Source of the DNA: Zunongwangia profunda SM-A87
GTDB taxonomy: Bacteria > Bacteroidota > Bacteroidia > Flavobacteriales > Flavobacteriaceae
Length of the DNA stretch: 64,000 nt
Assembly: GCF_000023465.1 (NCBI RefSeq)
Contig: NC_014041.1
Span: 3,168,001-3,232,000, forward strand
Direction of reading: 5' to 3'
Shown here: piece after piece, positions 38,232 to 46,541 of the stretch
Layout: every line of letters starts with the position of its first letter
Numbering within the stretch: position 1 is the stretch's first letter
Notes under the pieces: generated by a model
The model's input: the letters and a program-made list of their open reading frames with translations, nothing else
What the model was told of the DNA's origin: nothing
Databases searched by the model: none
Program-made: the position numbers and the translations under genes

Positions 38232-39383
38232 CTATTCTTTCACCAAATACTTCGGTAAATCGGTTACTTTCTCACAGCAAACCTGTTCTAAGACTTGTTG
38301 CAATTGCATTTTTAACATTGCTATGGTATGGTCACCGCCTTGATCGCCTAAAGCACCCACGCCGTACATAAAGGAACGACCAAGAAAGCTGAAATCGGCT
38401 CCACTGCTCATTACCCGCGCGATATCCGGACCCGAACGGATCCCACTGTCCATCATTACCGTAATGCGGTCTTTATATTTTTCAGCGATATTTGAAAGTG
38501 GTTTAATGGTCGATTCCCCAGCGTCCAATTGACGACCGCCGTGATTGGAAACGATAATTCCGTCAAAACCTAAACGGATGGCTTCCTCTACATCTTCATC
38601 GGAAACTACACCTTTTAAGACCAGTTTACCTTTCCATAAATCACGTAAGGGTTTAATTTTTTCTTCATTTAACCGACCAGAAAAAGTGGCATTCATCCAG
38701 GCGCCGAGCTGTTTAATGCTCATTCCCTTATCCATATATTTTTTCATCGTGGCAAAGTTGGGCGCACCGTGCTTTAGAGTTTGTAATGCCCAAGCTGGTT
38801 TTCCCATCACCTGCAATACATTCCTAAAATTCATTTGTGGTGGCATTGCCAGGCCGTTTCTAATTTCTTTTGGACGGTAGCCAAATGTGGGCACATCACA
38901 TAAAATCACCAATACCGGTACTTCAGCGGCTTCAGCGCGTTTTAAAATATCGTCACGCAACCAGTCTTCGGTAGGATGATAGAGCTGAAACCAGGCACGG
39001 CCTTCTGTGAGCTCGCTGGCACGCTCGATGCTAGTAGTAGTGACGGTACTTAAAATAAACGGAATGTTATGCTTTAAAGAGGCCTTTGCTAAAATTTCGG
39101 GCGCATTGGGCCACATTAAGCCTTGTAAGCCGATAGGGGAAATTCCAAAAGGCGCGTCGTATTTGATACCGAATAACTCGGTTTCTAATTTTGAATTACT
39201 GTAATTTTTCAGGTATCGGGGTTTTAACTGAATTTCCCTGATTTCATCAGTATTTCTTTTTATGTTGATATTTTCGTTACAGCCTCCGTCTAAATACTCA
39301 AAAGCAAAACGCGGCATACGCTTTTGGGCACGCTCCCGAAGCGATTCTATAGATGGATATTCGGTGTTAAATGGAAAGGCCAT
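38232..39383 (-). CDS. lldD: FMN-dependent alpha-hydroxyacid dehydrogenase (L-lactate dehydrogenase type)
   Basis: Oxidises an L-2-hydroxyacid, such as lactate, to the 2-oxoacid using FMN. 383 residues, full length for the family. Seen: FEYLDGGCNENINIKRN (N-terminal), PFGISPIGLQGLMWPNAPE (FMN site), FQLYHPTEDW, KLVLKGVVSDEDVEEA with the FMN lysine, the catalytic His-Gly-Gly-Arg block SNHGGRQLD (about residue 279), and MDSGIRSGPDIARVM (C-terminal phosphate site). There is no membrane-anchor segment beyond the usual short insert. It lies alone between two repeat arrays within the uronate region. Lactate is the default guess, but a sugar-acid or glycolate substrate is possible. Confidence 0.88.
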   Translation of the reverse strand: MAFPFNTEYPSIESLRERAQKRMPRFAFEYLDGGCNENINIKRNTDEIREIQLKPRYLKNYSNSKLETELFGIKYDAPFGISPIGLQGLMWPNAPEILAKASLKHNIPFILSTVTTTSIERASELTEGRAWFQLYHPTEDWLRDDILKRAEAAEVPVLVILCDVPTFGYRPKEIRNGLAMPPQMNFRNVLQVMGKPAWALQTLKHGAPNFATMKKYMDKGMSIKQLGAWMNATFSGRLNEEKIKPLRDLWKGKLVLKGVVSDEDVEEAIRLGFDGIIVSNHGGRQLDAGESTIKPLSNIAEKYKDRITVMMDSGIRSGPDIARVMSSGADFSFLGRSFMYGVGALGDQGGDHTIAMLKMQLQQVLEQVCCEKVTDLPKYLVKE

Positions 39384-41016
39384 TGTTTCTTGTTTATAGC
39401 TTAGCTGTTTGTTTTAAGCTTTTTTGTTATTTATAATTCTTCAGCACCGCTTTGGCTTCTTAGCCGCCGCTAAAGGAGCGTTCAAAGTTGAAAAGTTTAA
39501 GGTTTAAAGTTGTGTTTTCTTCATTTTCAAATCATCTTGATCCCTGTTTCTTATTTCTTGCTTTCAGAATCAAGACTCTAAAATCTAAAGTCTATTTTCT
39601 ATATTCTATTCTCTATTTTCCTCACCCATTGTCAGGTCGAGTGAATTTCAATCACTATTGAAATTTGTATCGAGACCTCATTCCCCATTACTTCTCGATA
39701 CTATTTTATTTCCGCTATCGCTACAAAAAAAATCACTCGAAGTGACAGTAGAATTCAAGGTTGAAAAGTTGAAAGTTAAAAGTTATTTTTTCTTATCTAC
39801 ATCTTCACATCAACATATCTTCAAATTTTCTTGTTTCTAGAGTCTAGACTTTATATTCTAAATACTCAATTCTCATTACTTAATTCTAACTTCAATTTCC
39901 GCTCTGGCTTCGATACAATTGCTCCTGCGTCGCAATCACTCAGTCGCCGCTAAAGGAGCGTTCAAAGTTGAAAAGTTAAAGGTTTAAAGTTGTGTTTTCT
40001 TCATTTTCAAATTGACACATTTTCAAATCATCTTGATCCCTGTTTCTTATTTCTTGCTTTCAGAATCAAGACTCTAAAATCTAAAGTCTATTTTCTATAT
40101 TCTATTCTCTATTTTCCTCACCCATTGTCAGGTCGAGTGAATTTCGATGATAATTGAAATTTGTATCCAGACCTCGCTCCCCATTACTTCTCGATACTAT
40201 TTTATTTCCGCTATCGCTACAAAAAAATCACTCGAAGTGACAGTAGCGTTCAAAGTTGAAAAGTTGAAAGTTAAAAGTTATTTTTTCTTATCTACATCTT
40301 CACATCAACATATCTTCAAATTTTCTTGTTTCTAGAGTCTAGACTTTATATTCTAAATACTCAATTCTCATTACTTAATTCTAACTTCAATTTCCGCTCT
40401 GGCTTCGATACAATTGCTCCTGCGTCGCAATCACTCAGTCGCCGCTAAAGGAGCGTTCAAAGTTGAAAAGTTAAAGGTTTAAAGTTGTGTTTTCTTCATT
40501 TTCAAATTGACACATTTTCAAATCATCTTGATCCCTGTTTCTTATTTCTTGCTTCCGGAATCAAGACTCTAAAATCTAACGTCTATTTTCTATTCTCTAT
40601 TTTCCTCATCTACCGTCAGGTCGAGTGAATTTCGATGATAATTGAAATTTGTATCCAGACCTCGTTTCTTATTACTTCTCGGTACTATTTTATTTCCGCT
40701 ATCGCTACAAAAAAATCACTCGAAGTGACAGTAGCGTTCAAAGTTGAAAAGTTAAAGATTTAAAGTTATGTTTTTCATTTTCAAATCTACTTTCTTTTCT
40801 CAGTTATACGCGATCTCTCTTCCGATAGCTATCGTAATTGTTGATATGACACTCATCTTATTTCTTGTTTCCTGCTTCCAGAATCAAGACTCTCTCGTCT
40901 ATTCTCTATATTCTCTTCTATCTTTTTCTACTTTCTAACTCCTAAATTCTAACTTCAGCTCTCGCTTTGGCTTCAATACAATTGCTCCTTAGATCGCAAT
41001 CACTCAGTCGCCGTTC
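39384..41016. repeat. Three-unit tandem array of about 0.5 kb repeats
   Basis: The motif CCGCTAAAGGAGCG starts successive units at about 39466, 39946 and 40441, so the unit length is 480 then 495 bases; a third, diverged unit ends near 41010. Units 1 and 2 are almost identical over their length, and unit 2 has about 15 extra bases (an extra ATTTTCAAATTGACAC). Each unit carries one double-hairpin element (starting GTCAGGTCGAGTGAATTTC at about 39629, 40126 and 40616) and pyrimidine-rich linkers. No gene is seen. Confidence 0.85.
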
Positions 41017-42039
41017 CTACCTTTTTATCCTCCCACCGGTGCTTCCTTCAATGACTTCCAACACTTCTTCTGGGCTTACCAGATTGGCATCACCTAAAAT
41101 GGTGTGTTTTAAGGCACAGGCGGCATTGGCGAAATTCAGGGCTTGTTGATCGTCAAAATGAATTAAGCCATAAATAAGTCCGGCGGCATAGGCATCTCCA
41201 GTCCCAATCCGGTCAACTACATTGGTGATTTCTAATTGTTGGGTTTCAATATATTCGCTACCCGTCCACGCACGACCATAGATTTTTTGCCAAGAAGCAC
41301 TCACGCCATCGCGAATTTTATCAAACACTTTTTCGATAGAAGGACAAGCTTCTAGTAAAGCTTTGCTTGCCTCGATAAAACCTTCTTTAGAAAAATCGAA
41401 ATCGGTTTTTAGAATCTCATTAATTTCATTAACGCCACCCACAAAAATGGTTGACATCCCTACCAGTTCTTTTAAAATTTCGTGACCGTCTTTTCCATAT
41501 TTCCAAAGATTACTTCGGTAAGCAGGATCTGCGGTTACGGCAATTCCTTTTTCCCGAGCAACCTGCAAACCTTCTTTTAAGGTTTGGTAAGCGCCTTCTG
41601 AAATAGCTGGAGAAATTCCAGTCCAATGTAAAAAACCGGCACCTTCTAGCACTTCTTCCCAATTAACACTTTCGGGAGTGATATTGGCAAAACTTCCGTG
41701 TAAACGATTATAGGCAATTTTACTAGCACGTAATCCTGAACCGACTTCTAAAAAGTAAATTCCCAATGGATGATCTACTTTATTGACGGCGGAGACATCG
41801 ATCCCAAACTGGCGCATCGCTGCAATAGCAGCATCGCCTACCAAATCCTTAGAGACATTGGTTACTTGTTGGGTTTTCTCGCCAAAATAGGCTAAGGAAG
41901 CCGCGACGTTCATCTCGGTGCCCCCAAAGTAAAAATCCATTGTTTTTGCCTGCGGAAGCTTCCTGTTTTCTGCAGGCGATAAACGCATTAGAACTTCCCC
42001 GAAGGAAACGATTTTTTTATGTTGTTTTGAGTTTTTCAT
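41017..42039 (-). CDS. kdgK: 2-keto-3-deoxygluconate kinase (PfkB family)
   Basis: Phosphorylates KDG to KDPG with ATP. 340 residues of the ribokinase/PfkB family: FGEVLMRLSPAENRKLPQA with the substrate-binding start, FYFGGTEMNVAASLAYFG (PfkB signature 1 region, about residues 31-48), and DRIGTGDAYAAGLIYGL near residue 270 (signature 2, with the catalytic Asp in GTGDA). Its start is directly adjacent to the uxaC stop (42039/42040), so it is co-transcribed with kduI-kduD-uxaC. KDPG then goes to the aldolase at 36.1-36.8 kb. Confidence 0.93.
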   Translation of the reverse strand: MKNSKQHKKIVSFGEVLMRLSPAENRKLPQAKTMDFYFGGTEMNVAASLAYFGEKTQQVTNVSKDLVGDAAIAAMRQFGIDVSAVNKVDHPLGIYFLEVGSGLRASKIAYNRLHGSFANITPESVNWEEVLEGAGFLHWTGISPAISEGAYQTLKEGLQVAREKGIAVTADPAYRSNLWKYGKDGHEILKELVGMSTIFVGGVNEINEILKTDFDFSKEGFIEASKALLEACPSIEKVFDKIRDGVSASWQKIYGRAWTGSEYIETQQLEITNVVDRIGTGDAYAAGLIYGLIHFDDQQALNFANAACALKHTILGDANLVSPEEVLEVIEGSTGGRIKR

Positions 42040-43443
42040 TTAAAAGTTGAAATAATCCTTGGCATTTCCATAGCAAATATTGGCAATGGCACTTCCTACC
42101 AAATCCATATCCTGGGGTAATTCACTCGAATCCATTTCTTTTCCGAAGAGGTTACACAACACCCTTCTAAAATATTCGTGCCTTGGGAACGAAAGGAAGC
42201 TTCTGGAATCGGTTAACATCCCAATAAAACAGCTAATTAAGCCCATATTGGAAAGCGCATTCATTTGCTTTTCCATTCCGTCCTTCTGGTCCAAAAACCA
42301 CCAACCCGAGCCCCATTGTACTTTGCCTTTTACGCTGCCATCGTTAAAGTTACCAATCATGGTGGCAAATACTTCATTATCGGCAGGATTCAGATTATAT
42401 AAAATAGTTTTGGTCAGTTTATCTTTTCCATCTAAGGTATTCAAAAATCGGGACAATTTTTCGGCCTGACTATAATCGCCTATCGAATCCCAACCGGTAT
42501 CGGGTCCGAGTTGCGCTAACATCCGTTTGTTGTTATTCCGAAGCGCGCCTAAATGGAATTGTTGCACCCATCCAAATTGATGGTAGCTTTCACTTAAAAA
42601 CAGTAAAATCGCAGTTTTAAATTTTTCAGCATCTGTGACTGAAATCTCTTTTCCGGAAAGCTTGTTTTTAAAAATCGTATTGATTTCAGCTTCGGTAAAT
42701 TCAGCAAAAGACATCGCGTTTAATCCGTGATCGCACAATTTACAGCCATTTTCATCAAAATACTCGATACGCTTCTGTAACGCATCTTTTAAATCTTGAA
42801 AACTCTGAATATCAACCTCAGCAACTTTTCCTAATTCTTGTAGATAATCGGTGTAGCCTTCTGCATCAATCAAGATGGATTTATCGGGACGAAAAGCGGT
42901 ACTTACTTTAATGCCAATATTTTGTTGCTTGATGCTTTGGTGATGTTTTAAATCGTCTGTAGGATCTTCAGTAGTACAAAGCGTTTCCACATTCATCTGC
43001 TTTAACAATCCTCTACACGAATTTTCTTGTTGCTGCAATTGTGCATTTACGTTTTTATAAATGGTAGAAGCATTGTTTTCATTCAGCAATTCATCAATCC
43101 CGAAATAACGTTTTAATTCTAAATGCGTCCAATGATACAATGGATTGCGAAGCGTGTGCGGAACGGTTTTCCCCCAGGCTTCAAATTTTTCTTGATCACT
43201 GGCATCACCGGTAATGTATTTTTCATTGACCCCCAAGGTTCGCATCGCACGCCACTTGTAATGATCGCCGTTAAGCCAAACACGAGAAATATTTTCAAAT
43301 TGTGTATCGGCCTCAATTTGCGCGGGAGTTAGGTGGTTATGATAATCGATAATCGGTTGGTTTTTGGCATACTGATGGTATAATTCTTCAGCATATTTAT
43401 TTTCCAACAAAAAATTATCTGTTATAAATGTCTTTGTACTCAT
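42040..43443 (-). CDS. uxaC: Glucuronate/galacturonate isomerase
   Basis: Interconverts D-glucuronate with D-fructuronate and D-galacturonate with D-tagaturonate. 467 residues, the usual length. Seen: IIDYHNHLTPAQIEADTQF (amidohydrolase-like metal site, about 30-48), RVWLNGDHYKWRAMRTLGV, LYHWTHLELKRYFGI, TTEDPTDDLKHH, LGPDTGWDSIGDY and WGSGWWFLDQKDGME. It lies between kduD (15-nt gap) and kdgK (no gap). With UxaB/UxaA and UxuB/UxuA also in the window, both branches downstream of this enzyme are covered. Confidence 0.95.
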   Translation of the reverse strand: MSTKTFITDNFLLENKYAEELYHQYAKNQPIIDYHNHLTPAQIEADTQFENISRVWLNGDHYKWRAMRTLGVNEKYITGDASDQEKFEAWGKTVPHTLRNPLYHWTHLELKRYFGIDELLNENNASTIYKNVNAQLQQQENSCRGLLKQMNVETLCTTEDPTDDLKHHQSIKQQNIGIKVSTAFRPDKSILIDAEGYTDYLQELGKVAEVDIQSFQDLKDALQKRIEYFDENGCKLCDHGLNAMSFAEFTEAEINTIFKNKLSGKEISVTDAEKFKTAILLFLSESYHQFGWVQQFHLGALRNNNKRMLAQLGPDTGWDSIGDYSQAEKLSRFLNTLDGKDKLTKTILYNLNPADNEVFATMIGNFNDGSVKGKVQWGSGWWFLDQKDGMEKQMNALSNMGLISCFIGMLTDSRSFLSFPRHEYFRRVLCNLFGKEMDSSELPQDMDLVGSAIANICYGNAKDYFNF

Positions 43444-43458
43444 TTGTTTTGTTTCTGT

Positions 43459-44220
43459 TTAACGTCCCATCCAACCGCCATCGACGGTAAGGATGCTTCC
43501 GGTCATATAATCACTGGCTTTGGAAGCGAGAAAGGTAATTGGTCCTTTAAAGTCTTCTGGTTTTCCCCAACGACCTGCAGGGATTCTTGCTAAAATCGCT
43601 TCGCTACGCTCTTCATTATCGCGTAAAGCTTGTGTATTATCGGTAGCAATATAACCGGGCGCGATGGAATTCACCTGAACACCTTTAGATGCCCACTCAT
43701 TTGAAAATGCCATCGTTAACTGGCCAATAGCGCCTTTGGAAGCGGCATAACCGGGAACGGTAATCCCGCCCTGAAAGGTTAGTAAGGAAGCGGTAAAAAT
43801 TACTTTTCCGTGTCCGCGTTTCAACATTTCTTTTCCGATTTCCCGGGTTAAAATGAACTGTGCGTTCTGGTTGACTTCAATTACTTTATCCCAATATTCA
43901 TCGGAATGTTCGGCTGCCGGGGCTCTTAAAATGGTTCCGGCATTATTGACTAATATATCTATTTGTGGATTTTCAGCTTTTACTTTTTCGATAAAGGCAT
44001 ACAATGCTTTACGGTCTGAAAAATCACATTGGTAGGCTTTAAACTCCTTCCCTATTTCTTTAACGCGCTTCTCGATTTTAGAACCTTCTAATTCTAAGGA
44101 AGCTGAAACGCCTAAAATATTAGCGCCGGCTTCGGCTAAAGCTTCGGCCATTGCAAAACCTATTCCGCGCTTACACCCGGTAACTAATGCAGTTTTTCCT
44201 TCTAAACTAAATAAACTCAT
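43459..44220 (-). CDS. kduD: 2-dehydro-3-deoxy-D-gluconate 5-dehydrogenase (SDR family)
   Basis: Reduces 2,5-diketo-3-deoxygluconate to KDG with NAD(P)H in breakdown of unsaturated uronates. 253 residues, a classical SDR: TGCKRGIGFAMAEALAEAGA (nucleotide loop, residues 14-33), ILVNNAGTILRAPA (about 86), the catalytic Ser in TASLLTFQGG, Tyr-Lys in YAASKGAIGQL, and VDGGWMGR at the end. The VDGGWMGR ending and KRGIG loop are typical of KduD. It sits 6 nt after kduI, a standard partner, and 15 nt before uxaC. Confidence 0.92.
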   Translation of the reverse strand: MSLFSLEGKTALVTGCKRGIGFAMAEALAEAGANILGVSASLELEGSKIEKRVKEIGKEFKAYQCDFSDRKALYAFIEKVKAENPQIDILVNNAGTILRAPAAEHSDEYWDKVIEVNQNAQFILTREIGKEMLKRGHGKVIFTASLLTFQGGITVPGYAASKGAIGQLTMAFSNEWASKGVQVNSIAPGYIATDNTQALRDNEERSEAILARIPAGRWGKPEDFKGPITFLASKASDYMTGSILTVDGGWMGR

Positions 44221-44226
44221 TTGTTC

Positions 44227-45060
44227 TTATTTTAATTCGTCTGGAGTTACACCATCCATATCACCATAGTCTAAATTTTCTCCTGCCATTCCCCAAATAA
44301 AAGTATAATTGGAAGTTCCGGCACCGGCGTGAATCGACCATTCGGGTGAAATAACCGCCTGATGGTTTTTCATAAAAATATGACGCGTTTCCTGCGGTTG
44401 TCCCATAAAATGACTAATGGTTTGCCCTTCTTCTAAGTCGAAATAAAAGTAAACTTCCATTCTACGTTCGTGCGTATGTGGTGGCATTGTGTTCCAAACA
44501 CAACCTTCTTGAAGTTCGGTCATTCCCATTTGTAATTGGCAGGTATCAATCACGCTATTCACCAATAATTTATTGATCACACGTTTATTAGAGGTTTTGG
44601 TATCTCCTAATTCTACCACCTCAGCTTCCGCTTTCGTCACCTTTTTGGTTGGATAAGATGTATGTGCCGGAGCTGAGTTGATATAAAAATAAGGCTGCTC
44701 CCCGGTGGCTTCAAAAATCACTTCTTTGGTGCCGCGACCTATATAAATGGCTTCCCGATGACCAATTTCGTAAACTTCCCCATCTACGGTTACTTTTCCT
44801 TTACCGCCTACATTAATTACTCCTAGTTCGCGACGGTCTAAAAAGTTTTCGGATTTTAACTCGTCGATCGTTTCTAATTTTAAAGCTTGATCTACCGGAA
44901 AAGCACCACCGGCAATGTAACGATCGTACATGGTATAGGTTAAGCTGATCTGATTTTTCACAAACAACTCCGGAATTAGGAAATGCTCTCGAAGTTCTTC
45001 TGTAGTATATTTTTTCACATCTTCGGGATGATGCGCATATCTAAATTCTGATTTAGTCAT
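44227..45060 (-). CDS. kduI: 5-keto-4-deoxyuronate isomerase
   Basis: Isomerises 4-deoxy-L-threo-5-hexosulose uronate, the product of unsaturated uronates from polysaccharide lyases, to 2,5-diketo-3-deoxygluconate. 277 residues with a double cupin fold. Zinc ligands are visible in MPPHTHERRMEVYFYFDL (two His and a Glu), with the last His in PEWSIHAGAG. Seen also: NFLDRRELGVINVGGKGKV and GTKEVIFEA. It is the first gene of the kduI-kduD-uxaC-kdgK operon. A promoter with a LacI-type operator lies 114 nt upstream. Confidence 0.95.
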   Translation of the reverse strand: MTKSEFRYAHHPEDVKKYTTEELREHFLIPELFVKNQISLTYTMYDRYIAGGAFPVDQALKLETIDELKSENFLDRRELGVINVGGKGKVTVDGEVYEIGHREAIYIGRGTKEVIFEATGEQPYFYINSAPAHTSYPTKKVTKAEAEVVELGDTKTSNKRVINKLLVNSVIDTCQLQMGMTELQEGCVWNTMPPHTHERRMEVYFYFDLEEGQTISHFMGQPQETRHIFMKNHQAVISPEWSIHAGAGTSNYTFIWGMAGENLDYGDMDGVTPDELK

Positions 45061-45173
45061 AGCTTTATATTTAATTGATTTGTCTTTTATTTATAGAACT
45101 AGCAATTTCTTACTAATCTTATAGGATTGCATCCTGCACTCACCTGAATTTTGGAGTTACTAATTTAATTTTA

Positions 45174-45218
45174 TGCAATCGATTACACAAATATATAAAT
45201 GTTTTTTTACGATTTCAA
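45174..45218 (-). promoter_or_regulatory. Promoter with LacI-type operator for the kduI operon
   Basis: On the minus strand, TTG (45218-45216), a 20-nt spacer, TATATTTG (45195-45188, exact TAnnTTTG) and immediately the near-palindrome TGTAATCGATTGCA (45187-45174). The last differs by one base from the site at 28987. A repressor bound there would block initiation. Confidence 0.78.
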
Positions 45219-45884
45219 TATTTAGCAGTTTTTTTGTGTTAAAAATGAATTATTTATAAATAATGAGTTGTAAAAAAGCTATTAATTTGATGAATTAAGG
45301 AATTTTAAGATTGTTCAAATGAATTTAAGAAATTGATCCTATCTAATTGGCGTATGTCATTTCGAGTGATTTTGCGTGGTGAAACTAAGCAAAATTGTAT
45401 CGAGAACCAGATTGAAGTTAATGTGTTCTTCATTTTTCATTCATAAATTTTACTATCGTCATTCCGTGCCTGCCTGCCGGCGAGGCAGGCTTGACACGGA
45501 ATCTCATCACGTTCTCAGGAAGATGTGATCCTATAGGTTTTTGTTTCTTGCTTCTTGGTTATTTCCTCCTGCTTTTTGCTTTCAGAATCAAGACTCTCTT
45601 GTCTATTTTCTACCTTAAAACCAGTTCTCAATTCTAACTTCTGTTCACACTCTGGCTTAGATACTATTACTCCTATGTCGTAATCACTCAGCCACCGTTA
45701 CGGGTAAAGTTCAAGGTTGAAAAGTTGTTTTTCTTCATTTACGAATTTTAAGTCTATTCATTGTAGTTCAACTTCCTGTCATTTCGAGTGATTTTGCATA
45801 GTACAACGAAGCAAAATTGTATCGAGAACTAGGTTTTTCAATTAAAATAACCAAATACACCAAAAATATTTTAACAGAAAAGTA
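45219..45884. repeat. Spacer with interspersed palindromes upstream of kduI
   Basis: No gene seen. Two REP-type hairpins with the core GAGTGA-stem-GTATCGA occur at 45362-45413 and 45785-45831, both reading TTTCGAGTGATTTTGC on the left arm and GCAAAATTGTATCGAGAA on the right. A third palindrome of a different type lies at about 45463-45503, with TTCCGTG and CACGGAA enclosing CCTGCCTGCCGGCGAGGCAGG-type arms. A CACTCTGGCTTAGATACTATTACTCC unit of the larger repeat family lies near 45650. Confidence 0.7.
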
Positions 45885-45892
45885 TATATTTG
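45885..45892 (+). promoter_or_regulatory. Promoter -7 box of a tiny transcription unit
   Basis: TATATTTG, an exact TAnnTTTG box, ends 7 nt before an ATG at 45900, so the transcript would begin at or beside that ATG. No good TTG is seen 20 nt upstream. Confidence 0.5.
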
Positions 45893-45899
45893 CCGAGAA

Positions 45900-46013
45900 A
45901 TGAAAACACAAAACACATATCATCCGCTAAGTCTATGCTTACGAATAGACGGGAAAATTGAACCTGGTTTTGGTTCAGACAGGGACGCTATGTGTTGTTT
46001 TAAAGGAAAATAA
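45900..46013 (+). CDS. Possible 37-residue leaderless peptide or small RNA gene
   Basis: A frame of 37 codons from an ATG that nearly coincides with the predicted transcription start: MKTQNTYHPLSLCLRIDGK.. ending in DAMCCFKGK. It contains three cysteines and no hydrophobic stretch. The same DNA can fold, for example TGAACC (45958-45963) with GGTTCA (45971-45976), and an intrinsic terminator follows at 46042, so the unit could equally be a small RNA of about 175 nt. No family is recognised. Confidence 0.35.
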   Translation: MKTQNTYHPLSLCLRIDGKIEPGFGSDRDAMCCFKGK

Positions 46014-46041
46014 TAGAAGAAATTATATTTTTAAATAAGCA

Positions 46042-46076
46042 AAAGCGTCTAGAAATTATTTTTAGACGCTTTTTTT
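46042..46076 (+). terminator. Intrinsic terminator of the tiny unit
   Basis: AAAGCGTCTA (46042-46051) pairs with TAGACGCTTT (46063-46072) and is followed by a run of T to 46076. It is a strong Rho-independent terminator with no other upstream gene on this strand for more than 15 kb, which supports a short transcript starting near 45900. Confidence 0.88.
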
Positions 46077-46262
46077 ATGAATTAATTTGAAAATTTATTG
46101 AACAACTTCAACACACACATATTTGAACAAACGAACTACTAAATTATTCATTCTGAATTTTTTAGACCATTGGAAGAAAATCTGCTATTAGCGGACAGGA
46201 ATTCCTATGCTTAAATACACATCCAACTAACTGATTTTCAGTAAAATAAATTCAAATTTAAG

Positions 46263-46293
46263 TTGTGAGATTAAAAAATAGTTTACATATTTG
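46263..46293 (+). promoter_or_regulatory. Promoter of a second tiny transcription unit
   Basis: TTG (46263-46265), a 20-nt spacer and CATATTTG (46286-46293, 7 of 8 to TAnnTTTG). The spacing is the same as at the kduI promoter. The predicted start is near 46300. Confidence 0.6.
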
Positions 46294-46329
46294 CACCGCA
46301 ATCCAGCAAAACAATTAAAAACAAGAAGT

Positions 46330-46419
46330 ATGCAATTTACATCACATATATATTTAGAGCCAGGTGATTGGACTTGTGAAAAAGCGCTTCAAGATTTTTA
46401 TACTTATAATTTGTTATAA
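46330..46419 (+). CDS. Possible 29-residue peptide between promoter and terminator
   Basis: A frame of 29 codons from ATG 46330, with AAGAAG just upstream; the peptide begins MQFTSHIYLEPGDWTCEKAL and ends YTYNLL. It sits between a promoter and an intrinsic terminator, so a discrete transcript of about 165 nt is likely. A leader peptide, a small stand-alone protein or a small RNA are all possible. No family is recognised. Confidence 0.35.
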   Translation: MQFTSHIYLEPGDWTCEKALQDFYTYNLL

Positions 46420-46425
46420 ATGAAA

Positions 46426-46463
46426 AAATCTGAAGCCAAGACCTAACCGCTTCAGATTTATTT
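46426..46463 (+). terminator. Intrinsic terminator of the second tiny unit
   Basis: AAATCTGAAGC (46426-46436) pairs exactly with GCTTCAGATTT (46449-46459), followed by ATTTT. Confidence 0.8.
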
Positions 46464-46541
46464 TCAGACTGAATTTTCTTCACTCTTATTGATCTGTCGC
46501 GGTTCTTAAACTAACAATTAAAGAACAAAATTTAAACCGTG

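Noticed and set aside
37451..40335. Short plus-strand frames of 60-80 codons in the repeat spacers
   Set aside because: They consist of translated repeat DNA and the same peptide recurs in each copy; no start signals or domains.
39384..41016. Possible CRISPR array
   Set aside because: Repeat units are about 480-570 bp, not 25-40 bp, there are no short evenly spaced direct repeats with unique spacers, and no cas genes are near.
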